From the NCBI RefSeq assembly GCF_034702125.1, contig NC_085868.1:25804776-25868775 (forward strand): a stretch of 64,000 bases of DNA, given 5' to 3'. Below, piece by piece: positions 26,901-37,920 of the stretch. This stretch comes from Engraulis encrasicolus (Eukaryota; Chordata; Actinopteri; Clupeiformes; Engraulidae). Each line of letters opens with the position of its first letter. Within the stretch, counting starts at the first letter, position 1. The position numbers were made by a program, and so were the translations under genes. The notes under the pieces were generated by a model, which was not told the DNA's origin, made no database searches, and saw only the letters and a program-made list of their open reading frames with translations.

Positions 26901-27279
26901 TAGGGGTGGGCCATATGACGATATTAAATCGTGAATCGCGATATTGAGTAAAAGATCGTCTCGAATCTGCCAAAGTGGAGAAATCGTATAGATCGTCTTG
27001 CAGTGAGGATGTTTATTATCAGTATCAGAGTGACGTTTTCTCACTTGTGTTGTTGTCTTCACTTTATTCTTAACATTATATTATTCCAATTGTACACTTT
27101 ATGAGAGTATCATCAGTGTGTTAACATTTTATTGACTGCAAATTACAAATTGCAAGTATATGAAAGTTGTTTTTTGTTGTTTTTATTTTTTGGATGGAAG
27201 ATCGTGATAAAAAATCGAAATCGAGATTTCATGTAAAAAAAATCGTGATACAACATTTTTGCCATATCGCCCACCCCTA
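26901..27279. mobile_element. hAT-like element, 379 bp, nested, copy A only
   Basis: The ends TAGGGGTGGGCCATAT and ATATCGCCCACCCCTA are inverted. The target duplication CTTTGACG lies at 26893-26900 and 27280-27287; copy B has one copy of it. Confidence 0.95.
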
Positions 27280-27861
27280 CTTTGACGTTGGCTCTACCTA
27301 GGCAACAACGCGGAAGTAACGCTTGAATGCACTGCTGAGCACATCAAAACTATGCTGACAAAACCCTCTTTTAAGCAAACCCCTTCTATACGAACAAACT
27401 TGTTAACGTTTGTTTTCATATGTTGGGATCTTGATAATACTACAACCCAAGTTTGATGGTCTATGAAGCCGTATTTGTATTTTAAATCCAGCGATTTTGA
27501 CGGTATGCTCCCCATAGGGTTACACTGTAGAATCCTCGCCGTGGGGAGCGAAAATGGCGTCCATGATTCGAGTTGGCCAGACTCTCTCTTTAAGCTTAGA
27601 GCTTGAAAGTGACGTCACTTTCCCCGATTTCATGGTACCTCAACGGCGTTTTTAGCCGAAAATCGTATGTATCATATATAGCAAGTAATCCAATGGCGGA
27701 ATTAAAATGATATTTCGATCCCCTTCGAGTTGTGCCACGAGCTCCATGTTGTTTCTGATATTTTTGCTTCATTTTTCATATGAACCCCCAAGCTTTTTAG
27801 AAAGCTGTGTTTCTTCACATTTTTCATGCCGACGGCCTCGGAACAAAACATTGATACTTCT

Positions 27862-28059
27862 TTTTTTTTTTTTAAATATATTTTTAGGGGCTTTTATGCC
27901 TTTATTTGACAGGACAGTTGAAGATGGTGACAGGAAGCGAATGGGACAGAGAGAAGGGATGATCGGGAAATGACCCCGGCCGGACTCGAACCGGGGTCCC
28001 CATGGGTGGGCATGCAAGCCCAAATGTGGGGGGCTTAGCGCGCTGCGCCACAGCGCCCC
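27862..28059 (-). mobile_element. tRNA-derived SINE, - strand, copy A only
   Basis: The - strand reads GGCGCTGTGGCGCAGCGCGC (A box) and GGTTCGAGTCC (B box), then CATTTCCCGATC and a poly-A tail. A perfect 17-bp target duplication AAAACATTGATACTTCT lies at 27845-27861 and 28060-28076. The copy B site (about 42343) is empty. Confidence 0.96.
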
Positions 28060-28500
28060 AAAACATTGATACTTCTGCATGAATAATCTTTATCTAGCCT
28101 CTTAAACAGCATATTTGTAGCCCAGCGCTTATCATGACTGTGATCAGAAGATATTTACTCGCTACCATGTTGTTAGATGGTCAGATTAGGTTCCGTGAAA
28201 CGCGGAACTAAGGGGCGGGACTTTCAAGCTCTATATATGGCTCTGGGATTGCTGTGAAAAGGGGGGCAGGGTCACCTCTAGTCTTACTGTATGTTGTACC
28301 TCTATGGTTGTTCAGAATACTAAGAGTAACCATGACATACCATGGTAAAACCATGGTTGCTACAGTAAAATCATTGTCGATTTTTGTAAGGGTACGTTGC
28401 ACTCGGGTGAGGGGGCGTTTCGGATGACTTTGTCAGGGACCAAAGCTGTCAGCGTCCCTGCTCAAGCCAGAATAATTGTGAATGTCAGGAATCTATTCAT

Positions 28501-29048
28501 TAAGCCCATACGACTTCATTGCGAGCGTCGACGTTGCGCAACGGACGTCAGCGAGAACTTGTTGTCACGATGTGGGTGTTATTAAATACAGCGCATTTAA
28601 AGTCGGCCACAAATATGAACGAGACGATGAGCTCGCACCTGTTTGCTCTACTAACACACCACGTGTGAGGAGTGGGGGGACAGGCAGTGAGGAGGAGCTG
28701 AAGTGGGGACCTGCGCAAACTTGTGTGGAGGTGTGAGACAAGACCCATATACACACGTGAGTGAGTTGTTGACCAACCAGTTCATGGGCGCGTGACCTCG
28801 GAGGCAGTCCGCCGACGAGCGCCGACGAGCGTTGAAGGGGATAAGCAACTGCAGAGGTTGCAAGATCTGACTGCAGCCGCATTCATCCCGCGATAGTTTT
28901 ACACCATGTGACATGTCACCTCGTCAACGCAACGTCGACGAAATTTCGAAGTTTGACAGGAAATCTAACCGTCATGCAGCATTTTCCACCCAGGGTGCAT
29001 TGCTGTCTAAATGCGCATACATGCGTTGACACATCTCGATCGCACCTA
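28501..29048. mobile_element. 548-bp element of unknown class, first copy
   Basis: It begins TAAGCCCATACGACTTC and ends GATCGCACCTA, and is absent from the matching copy B site (near 42786). It is nearly identical (about 4 differences) and equal in length to 30937-31484. There are no terminal inverted repeats and no clear target duplication. An internal inverted pair CGTCGACGTTGCG / GCAACGTCGACG lies near 28527 and 28930. GC content is higher than the surroundings, and no convincing coding frame is present. Confidence 0.8.
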
Positions 29049-30936
29049 GTATCAGTGGCTCAACCAACAAAATAAAGGCAACAACACTTTGTATCACTGC
29101 ATTAAATGTTGAGTACCTCGCATAAGGGAGTCAAGCAGAAGACATTTGATTTACTTTGACCAGTGAGGGGTGCTACCATCTGTTTTGTTCATAATTTATT
29201 TGGGTTAGGCTAACACATTCATTTTCAGAGGTTTGATTATGAACTGTAACATTTTCAGGAATGGCTGTGAGCGCGCCAAGGAACATATTACATTTTAGAG
29301 GTCATCCAGATCACTGTCTATATCGTGGGATTTTGAGTTGGGTCTATATACCCACTCTGTTCCTGAGAAATCCATCAATAAGGCTGTCCATGTGTCGGGT
29401 TGTTTGTTAAAGCAGCACCTCTGCCAATTTCAATATGCCGTTGTATTGCTCACGCTACCCTTGACTTGTCAGTTCCCGGTGATTCTGCATTTTTTGGCTC
29501 AGAGATATGAGCTATTCTAATGGGGGCAGCTTTTGTTTACATTTTTAAAAATCTTAACATAGGCCTACTCCAAATATTTTCCTAAAAGGTATAGCTATTT
29601 GCTGTCTGCTGATCTTACATAACCTTTTGGATGTTTTTGGGAATAAATAAAAATGTAAAGAAAAACAAAATATCAGGTAGTAGGCCTACTGACAAGTCCA
29701 GGGTAGGCCTAGTGTGAGCATTAGGCTACAACTGCATGTTAATATTGGCTAAAGTTGTCCTTTAAGTTGTGGTGCATTGATCTGTGAAATAAAATGAAGT
29801 ATGCCTATAAGGCTACACTGGTTTAAGCACGGGTGGAAAACAATCACCTTTATCCAGTAACACTGTGTGTCTCAAGTGTGCTGGTCCTTTGGGACATCCA
29901 GATTCAGTCTGTCTGTGTGTCACAACCTTCTGTAGGCTTCATGTTCTTGGTGCATGGCTCTACAGCCTGTGTAGGCTAACAGAACAAAATATGAATCAAT
30001 AATAAGGTGAAAAACAGACAAGTAAAGACATCACCAGCAGAAAAGTATAAAAGTTTGAATAATTTGCTTACATTGTATTACACAATGTATATTTATTAAA
30101 TTAGAATAGACAGGCAAACACAGATGAAGTAAACAAACCTTCCTGGCTAGGCATGCAATAAATACCGGTGCTATGCGTCTCCGTGCCAATAGATGGCAGA
30201 GTCGACCTTATACACCTATTCTTCAGGCTGAAAGAAGTCAATAGTGCTCACGTTGCATTAGCGCGGCTGTGGTACAGCCGTACAGCTCTCTCTTGAGTTC
30301 AGACGGGAGAATGCCGGTGTAGCACAATATTTGTTTCAATGTGTCTATAACGTTTGCATTGTATAAGATATTCAAGTGTGGAATGCAATAGTTTTAGCTA
30401 AGACGTAAGCCACTGAGCTGAAACTGATACTTACCACTGGAGAAGCTGCAGCTATTAAACACAGGAAATCCACCACACGGAACTTGTCAGATCAACTAGC
30501 GATTGCAAACTTTATATTGCATTGGCATTCGTCGTCCGTTTCAGAAGTTTCTGGCACTTGCATCGAATAGCATTCTTCTGGTAAGCAATTTCACTAGTGC
30601 CCAGTAAGTTCTCGTCAAAAGAGATAATTCAGTTGACAGCTAGTTGTGTTAATGTACCGATGCTTTCCGTTACCAAATGGATTTATTTCAGGTGTGTGAC
30701 CGCCCAGTTCAGCTGAATAAACAGAAAAGAAATCCCAGTAGAGCCTAGGTCAAGTGTGAAGAATGTTTTATGTAGCCTAAAGTAGACCTCTACTCTAAAG
30801 CTGGGGTAGTGAGTAACCTGAAATCCAAATGAAAGCTCTTGAGAGCGTTGTTAATTTAATGTAAGCCTGTACATGAACTGCAATATTCAAAGTGACCCCT
30901 ATTGCTACTCCCCCCATTCGTATAAACACCAAATAC
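29049..30936. other. jagn1 copy A upstream region
   Basis: Shared with copy B (about 44010-46063). TTCTG|GTAAGC at 30580/30581 is a plausible donor for a 5' non-coding jagn1 exon and is conserved in copy B at about 45724. The upstream GC-richer stretch at 30220-30310 could include the promoter. Both suggestions are inferred. Confidence 0.35.
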
Positions 30937-31650
<714 letters not shown>

Positions 31651-32288
31651 TGATTGCGAGAACAATCTTGTTTTTGTTGTTATTCAGTATTGTAAGCAAT
31701 GTGCAGAGATCCCATGGAGTAGGCTAATCTGAAAGTCAGCTTGCACGGCAAAGCATTTTTCCACAGTAGATGGGTCCAATCCAGATGCATGACATCTCTT
31801 TAATGATCATAAAACTTGCTTAGTTGGTACACCTTACCAGCAGGTCAAACGCATGTATTTGATTCATTCTTATTCCTACGATTACTTGGCCTATTGGGTC
31901 ATTTCACGTGAAATCAGACACTTTGGGACCCGACCGACCCGGATTTCAATCATACTTGGTGTGCCTTTTTAGTAGCAAGGTAGCACCCCAGAACTGCATT
32001 GGTTTGAATCTGACACTAATATTAAGGGAGAAACAGACTAGGAAAGGTTCACATGTGAGGGTAGGACACTATACATTCAGCCTTGAATATATCAGTCAGT
32101 ATTAGTCACAAAAAGATGCCTGTGGTGTTGTTTGAAAGCTCTTTTCTGGCTCTACATATTACACAATCAGCTTGGAATACAACAACTCTCAGAATATGAT
32201 TTATGATAAATTGAAAAATTAAAAATTGAATATCTAAATAAGCTATATTTTAAAATGGCCAGTTCCTTGTCCAAACGTAGCCGGCAAT

Positions 32289-32707
32289 CAGTGTTTCCCA
32301 CAGAAATTTTGGAAACTATGGGGGCAGCCGGGATTTTTTTTTGTCCGGGGGGGGGGTTTGTTATTAACGCAGTGTAAATGCAATATGGCAAAACAATGAG
32401 TACAGTATGACATTGGCGCATGGACAAACTATAGGCCTACGCCTACATTTCAGCCATTTATATTTTGAGAAATAAGGCTACATAATACACATGCAGGGGT
32501 CTATGTAATGAAAAAAATAATAAAACAAAATAGGAGCAGAGATAAGAATTTAAGATTGCTGTGAAATTGTTAACGCATAAACAAAAAGGGTTCAGCTTTT
32601 GCATGGACAATAATTAGAACTTCTTTGGCTCTTGTATGTGTACTTAACATGGTTATTTTGTTTTTCTGTGAGTGTGAATGTATGCAACATGACACCCTAC
32701 CAGGACC

Positions 32708-32746
<39 letters not shown>

Positions 32747-33244
32747 GGGACGGGGGGGGTTGTTGGTGTGGGTGTGTGTGGGTGGGTGGAACAATGTGTG
32801 TGTGAGAGAGAGAACATGTATGTATGTAAGATAATGTGTGGCGGTAGTACTCAAGATATATTTTTCCTGTAATGTTCAATTATGTGTATAATGTCTTGTG
32901 TATGTTTTGTATTTGTGTATTTATGTAAGCTGACAGACACCTTAATTTCCTTCGGGATTGATAAAAGTACTCTACTCTACTCTACTCTACCCTACTCTAC
33001 TAACTGTAAAACAAAGCCTGGGGAGTGTTAGTAAACTCATCCCAACTGTCCCTTCTCGGAAGGTTTTTTTTTTTATTGCTCCCAAACCCAAGTTAACTAC
33101 AACAACTTGACAAGGCTTTTGATCCCTCTCTTTCAAGCACTTGTGGTTTTCTCTATAGGATGTATTTACTCCAGGAGGAAAATGCGAAGGAAATCGTAAT
33201 TGAAATCGCTTTTAACAAACACGGAAATCGTTAAAAAAAAAAAA

Positions 33245-33275
<31 letters not shown>

Positions 33276-33373
33276 TTTTTTTTTTTTTTTTTTTTTACAT
33301 TTTCGGAAACTATGGCGGCCAAATTTAAACTATGGCGGGCCGCCATAGTTTCCTCAATGTATGGGAAACACTG
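32289..33373. mobile_element. hAT-like element nested in the foldback element
   Basis: The ends CAGTGTTTCCCACAGA and TATGGGAAACACTG are inverted; CGGCAAT flanks it on both sides (32282-32288 and 33374-33380), and the uninterrupted sequence is seen in the foldback's right arm (near 35531). It contains a (TG)n run (32709-32742), a LINE-like 3' tail with (ACTCT)n (about 32930-33000), and an A-run joined to a T-run (33258-33296). Confidence 0.9.
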
Positions 33374-33678
33374 CGGCAATGATATGAGCAACACCTCAAA
33401 TGCTGGTGTTTGGTTCGTTATTCATTTCTGAGAGAATTTGACTCACAAATATGGCATCATACAGACCACTTACTAATAATATGGTAATACCATAGTAGCA
33501 TCACATGACAAAACAAAAACAAAACAAAAATGGTCAGTGTCCATGGTCCCAGGTTTCAGAAACTAAGGCAGATGTCCATTTATACACACCAAATGATGAT
33601 ATGTGAATGTTTGAACATTCCTTCTCTGTGTACCTGTGCCATCCTCCCTTTACCGTACTTTAAAGAGATAATCAATGG

Positions 33679-34149
33679 CTACACTCTCATTTTGTACTCT
33701 ACCGGTGCATTTGAAGCAGCAGCTGTGTCTTTTGTAGATAATGTATAAGTACGTCCCGTTGCAGTTACAGGTTCCACTACCAGGAGCACATCCTGATGAT
33801 CCATGACAAGTCTATCTGGTCTGAAGGGAAAAGTGAAGGATGGAGATGGTCCATGAGGATGCAGGAAGTTCAGTTTCACCTCTCCAGTGCTCGGCATACA
33901 TTCCTCAACACATGCTAGCCACCAGTTGCCATCATATACAGCTACAACATACCCTTTGATGCTTGAAAATGTAACACATTCCTTTACTGAGCTCACTCCT
34001 TCAACTCTGCCTTCTCTGCATGCTGAAAATGGCCTAACTTCCACTGTGTTCATTGACAATGGGCAGAAGCTGTGCAGTTTTTGAGTACCTGGAATAGTTC
34101 TTGCAGATTCAAACCTTTTTAACAGGTTCTCAGCTTCATGATGGTACAT
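33679..34149 (-). pseudogene. Transposase C-terminal region, left arm of foldback
   Basis: An open frame of 156 codons on the - strand, starting MYHHEAENLLKRFESAR. It includes GYVVAVYDGNWWLACVEE and VKLNFLHPHGPSPSFTFPFR, a pattern I associate with the C-terminal part of uncharacterised transposon proteins in fish and invertebrates. It has no upstream catalytic region on this strand. The right arm (34743-35229) carries the same sequence on +, broken by a frameshift near 34915 and a stop in place of the first Trp of NWW. Confidence 0.65.
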
Positions 34150-34195
34150 CTCTGTTGTGGCAAACTGGCAATGGATGTTCTTGACATTATCCTTG

Positions 34196-35229
34196 ACTGA
34201 CTCCCTTGAACCAGGAACGTTTTTAGTGGTAGCAGATTTTGCAGAAAACTATAGTTTTGTAATTCAAGATGCTATTCAATTATTTCACTGGAACAACCAG
34301 TACAGGCCACAATCCATCCATTTGTATGCTACTACCAAGATCAGTTGAAACTGGAAAAAAATCTGTTTTGATGTTATTTCAGACTGCAACATTCATGATA
34401 CAATTGCTGTACATCTGTTTCAGAAGCTCCTAATTCAGTTCCTCAATGACACTTCATCAATGATAGAACGTCCAAAGAAGATCATATATTTTTCTGATGG
34501 CTGTGCTGCACAATACAAGAACCTTAAAAACATAACAAATTTGTGCCACCACGAGGCAGATTTTCACATACCTGCAGAGTGGCACTTTTTTGCCACATCA
34601 CATGGTAAAGGTCCATGTGATGGCGTTGGAGGGACAGTTAAATGGCTTGCTGCACGAGTAAGTCTGCAACGTCCTATTGACAATTCAATTGTAACGCCAT
34701 ACCAACTGTTTTGTCAAGGATAATGTCAAGAACATCCATTGCCAGTTTGCCACAACAGAGATGTACCATCATGAAGCTGAGAACCTGTTGAAAAGGTTTG
34801 AATCTGCAAGAACTATTCCAGGTACTCAAAAACTACACAGCTTCTGCCCATTGTCAATGGACACAGTGGAAGTTAGGCCATTTTCAGCATTCAGAGAAGG
34901 CAGAGTTGAAAGTGAGCTCAGTAAAGGAATGTGTTACATTTTCAAGCATCAAAGGGTATGTTGTAGCTGTATATGATGGCAACTAATGGCTAGCATGTGT
35001 TGAAGAATGTATGCTGAGCACTGGAAGAGGTGAAACTGAACTTCCTGCATCCTCATGGACCATCTCCATCCTTCACTTTTCCCTTCAGACCAGATAGACG
35101 TGTCATGGATCATCAGGATGTGCTTCTGGTAGTGGAACCTGTAACTGCAACGGGACGTACTAATACATTATCTACAAAAGACACAGCTGCTGCTTCAAAT
35201 GCACTGGTAGAGTACAAAATGAGAGTGTA
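34196..35229 (+). pseudogene. DDE-like transposase remnant (centre and right arm)
   Basis: Centre: PGTFLVVADFAENYSFVIQD (about 34209-34268), then a stop or intron-like gap with an acceptor-like TATTTCAG at 34374-34381. KKIIYFSDGCAAQYKN and FFATSHGKGPCDGVGGTVK follow (34473-34640). The VADFAENY and YFSDGCAAQYKN strands look like the first two catalytic Asp positions of an RNase-H-fold transposase. The frame breaks near 34720, where CQ is followed by a shifted KNIHCQFATTEMYHHEAEN. The superfamily is not identified with confidence. It is not functional as it stands. Confidence 0.6.
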
Positions 35230-36149
35230 GCCATTGATTATCTCTTTAAAGTACGGTAAAGGGAGGATGGCACAGGTACACAGAGAAGGAATGTTCAAAC
35301 ATTCACATATCATCATTTGGTGTGTATAAATGGACATCTGCCTTAGTTTCTGAAACCTGGGACCCTGGACACTGACCATTTTTGTTTTGTTTTTGTTTTG
35401 TCATGTGATGCTACTATGGTATTACCATATTATTAGTAAGTGGTCTGTATGATGCCATATTTGTGAGTCAAATTCTCTCTGAAATGAATAACGAACCAAA
35501 CACCAGCATTTGAGGTGTTGCTCATGACATTGCCGGCTACGTTTGGACAAGGAACTGGCCATTTTAAAATATAGCTTTTTTTAGATATTCAATTTTTAAT
35601 TTTTCAATTTATCATGAATCATATTCTGAGAGTTGTTGTATTCCAAGCTGATTGTGTAATATGTAGAGCCAGAAAAGAGCTTTCAAACAACACCACAGGC
35701 ATCCTTTTGTGACTAACGTACACTGACTGATATATTCAAGGCTGAATGTATAGTGTCCTACCCTCACATGTGAACCTTTCCTAGTCTGTTTCTCCCTTAA
35801 TATTAGTGTCAGATTCAAACCAATGCAGTTCTGGGGTGCTACCTTGCTACTAAAAAGGCACACCAAGAATGATTGAAATCCGGGTCGGTCGAGTCCCAAA
35901 GTGTCTGATTTCACGTGAAATGACCCTATTGTTTTAATGACATTTCTATGTTTTGGTTATACATTTAACATTGACTTTTTACCTGACCAAAAAACACAAA
36001 TAGCTACCCTTCCTAGGAAGGGGATAGATGCAATGATCTTATGTATCGTGTGTAGTCAAGACAGTTCTAGGAAACGGAATAAGTCCCATGTCCATATTAT
36101 GTTTTTAATACATTGAGACCAAAGGCAAATTTCATGCAGGCATGGACGA

Positions 36150-37202
36150 TACAGTCAATTCTATTCTACTCGTTCTACTGTATTCTATTCTAATCTACTC
36201 CATTCGACTCCCCTCTATCCTACTCTACCCCACAGTGTGGCCCTGAAGTCAATAAAGTCAATTCTATTCTTAGGCTATCCTATTCTACTGTATTCTATTC
36301 TAATCTAATCTAATCTACTCTATTCGACTCCCCTCTATTCTACTCTACCCCCCAGTGTGGCCCTGAAGTCAGTAAAGTAAATTCTATTCTCTATTCTACG
36401 TATTCTTCTCATTCTACTGTATTCTATTCTAATCTACTCTATAGAGTTCTTCAGCGTTGACGTCAACTTGTATGCAGCGTTTGGACTTCCGGTTCCATGG
36501 CGATTTTTTACATTGCAAAACGCCATAGAGATTCAGGTTTGGCAAAAATATAAGTTGCACGCCAACAACGAACATTAGCGTGTCCCCGCATCCCTTTCTC
36601 ATTAGTGGAACGGATCGTATCATCATGTTGGTGTATTCACATGTTAAATCATGACGATTTTAATTCAATATTGCTAACCCCTTTCTGATCATTAAAACTT
36701 CCGAACTACATACTTTCCTTTGGTTGCCATGGGTACAACCCTCCGCACGTACATGCCGGCGCCGCTTCTGTAGTCGCTAAAAGTTTCCGGGTTTAGCATA
36801 TGGACGCAACATCGTATTTATGTCGAAGTTTGACACAAAATGATCAACCATGTCATACCTACAGCCTATTTTTAACACCCTCGACAGTTTGCGGGGGTTC
36901 GCTAAGCGCGTGCTTGCACTCGGAGCTTATTTGAAACTGACCCCTATTCATTCCCAATGGAGGCCGGAAGCCGATACGAACCAGGAAGTCCTTAAATGCT
37001 AACATGAAAGACTACAATCTACTACATGCTTCCGCGTTACTGAAGAACTCTATTTGACTCCCCTCTATCCTACTCTACCCCACAGTGTGTCCCTGAAGTC
37101 AATGAAGTCAATTATATTCTTCTCTATTCTATTCTACTTATTCTACTGTATTCTATTCTAATTTGCTCCATTCGACTCCCCTCTATCCTACTCTACCCAC
37201 AG
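36150..37202 (+). repeat. jagn1 intron minisatellite with decoy splice acceptors (copy A)
   Basis: TTCTATTCTA-type repeats alternate with CTCTATCCTACTCTACCCCACAG. The latter is followed three times (AG at 36234-36235, 36354-36355 and 37084-37085) by TGTGKCCCTGAAGTCA, the same start as the true exon 2 (AG at 37201-37202). A 607-bp TIR element interrupts it. Confidence 0.9.
36444..37050. mobile_element. 607-bp TIR element, copy A only
   Basis: The ends GAGTTCTTCAG and CTGAAGAACTC are perfect inverted repeats, flanked by TA/TAT. Copy B has uninterrupted CTCTATTTGAC (about 46866). The interior is GC-richer than its surroundings, with no coding frame. Confidence 0.85.
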
Positions 37203-37662
37203 TGTGGCTCTGAAGTCGGAGATCCGCAAGCTGAACATCTTGCACGTGGTCATCTGGCTGCTGGTCCTGGCCCAGGTGACGGTGAGCCAGCTGCACCTGG
37301 TCTCCCACAGCGTGGTGGCCAGCCCCTACCAATGGGAGTACCCCTACCTGCTCAGCGTGCTGCCCACGGCGCTCAGCTTCGCGGCCATGCCGCGCAACAA
37401 CATCAGCTACCTGGTCATCTCCATGATCAGCGCGGGGCTCTTCTGCGTGGCGCCCATCATCTACGGCGGCATGGAGATGTTCCCCGTGGCGCAGCAGCTC
37501 TACCGCCACGGCAAGGCCCGCTTCATCTTCGGCTTCTCAGACGTGTCTGTCATGTACCTGGTGCTGGTCATCGCCGTGCAGGTGCACGCCTGGCAGATCT
37601 ACTACAGCAAGCAGCTGCTGGACTCCTGGTTCACCTCCACGCAGGACAAGAAGAAGAAGTAG
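37203..37662 (+). CDS. jagn1: Jagunal homolog 1, copy A, coding exon 2 (single-residue deletion)
   Basis: Codons 30-182 plus stop TAG (37660-37662); joined with 31561-31649 it gives 549 nt, 182 residues. Jagunal is a four-helix ER membrane protein of the early secretory pathway; human JAGN1 mutations cause severe congenital neutropenia. Helices are expected at about 41-60, 77-97, 99-118 and 139-160, and the Lys-rich C-terminus fits a KKXX ER-retrieval signal. [29 protein letters not shown] and [20 protein letters not shown] match the family. Compared with copy B it lacks the TAC codon for Tyr136 (HGKARF for HGKAYRF) and has Asp for Ala at position 144 of copy B, at the start of the last helix. 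The frame is open, but these changes at conserved positions make reduced function possible. An allele or assembly effect is also possible. Confidence 0.9.
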
Positions 37663-37749
37663 AAGGGAAGACGAGACGCGACGGGACTGCTAACTGGCTA
37701 TTCGTTGATGCTCCTATCGCACAGTGTGATTATTGCTCCGTTTGTCAGT

Positions 37750-37920
37750 CCTGTAACAGGGCAAAAAGAAATTAGAGGGGGGCCGGCTATATTTATGTAT
37801 ACATCGTCATCAACAGAATGGGATTAACTCAAGTCACTTTGACAGTCAATTACCCCCGTCCCCTACACTCAGGACAAGAAGGAATTAGAGGGGGCAGGCT
37901 ATGTTTATGTATACATCGTC
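37750..37920 (+). repeat. Tandem ~110-bp repeat downstream of jagn1, cut at the junction (copy A)
   Basis: Two units each contain ACAAGAAGGAATTAGAGGGG, then TTTATGTATACATCGTC and AACAGAATGGGATTAACTC. The second unit is cut after CATCGTC at 37920, where collagen coding sequence begins. Copy B has about three units (47585-47870). Confidence 0.85.

Larger units (their letters stand above)
22573..28316. mobile_element. Degenerate DNA transposon hosting four nested insertions (copy A)
   Basis: It is flanked by an 8-bp repeat ATACTAAG (22565-22572 and 28317-28324). The subterminal left motif CCATAGAGGTCGAACATA is inverted at the right (TATGTTGTACCTCTATGG). A further internal inverted pair, with GAGTCTGGCCAAC and TGGACGCCATTTTCG motifs, lies at 23044-23150 and 27535-27600. 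Removing the four nested insertions leaves about 2.1 kb, matching 40539-42603. A short frame at 23218 starts MTNCRAYG; in copy B it is MTNCCAYGCSAG, faintly THAP-like. With the 8-bp duplication that hints at a P-like element, but this is inference only. Confidence 0.6.
31896..35926. mobile_element. Foldback DNA transposon with ~1.2-kb inverted arms, copy A only
   Basis: It starts GGGTCATTTCACGTGAAATC and ends with the inverse, between TATT direct repeats (31892-31895, 35927-35930). Copy B has one TATT at 46491-46494. Once a nested hAT is removed, the arms are about 1.2 kb each, joined by a ~530-bp centre (34196-34722). The centre and right arm encode pieces of a DDE-like transposase on +, and the left arm carries the C-terminal part again on -. 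The 4-bp duplication and long inverted ends could suit a Sola-like superfamily, but I do not assign it firmly. Confidence 0.9.

Noticed and set aside
28565..28914. Open frames within the 548-bp elements (about 60-105 codons)
   Set aside because: No homology, several overlapping frames, and the element is GC-richer, which lengthens chance frames.
28501..29048. Helitron assignment for the 548-bp elements
   Set aside because: The lack of target duplication fits, but there is no 5' TC, the CTRR end is not held in both copies, and no 3' hairpin near the end is evident.
37204..37662. Possibility that the jagn1 exon 2 copies are processed pseudogenes
   Set aside because: Both have a matching upstream coding exon with correct donor and phase, and a proper acceptor, so they are spliced genes.
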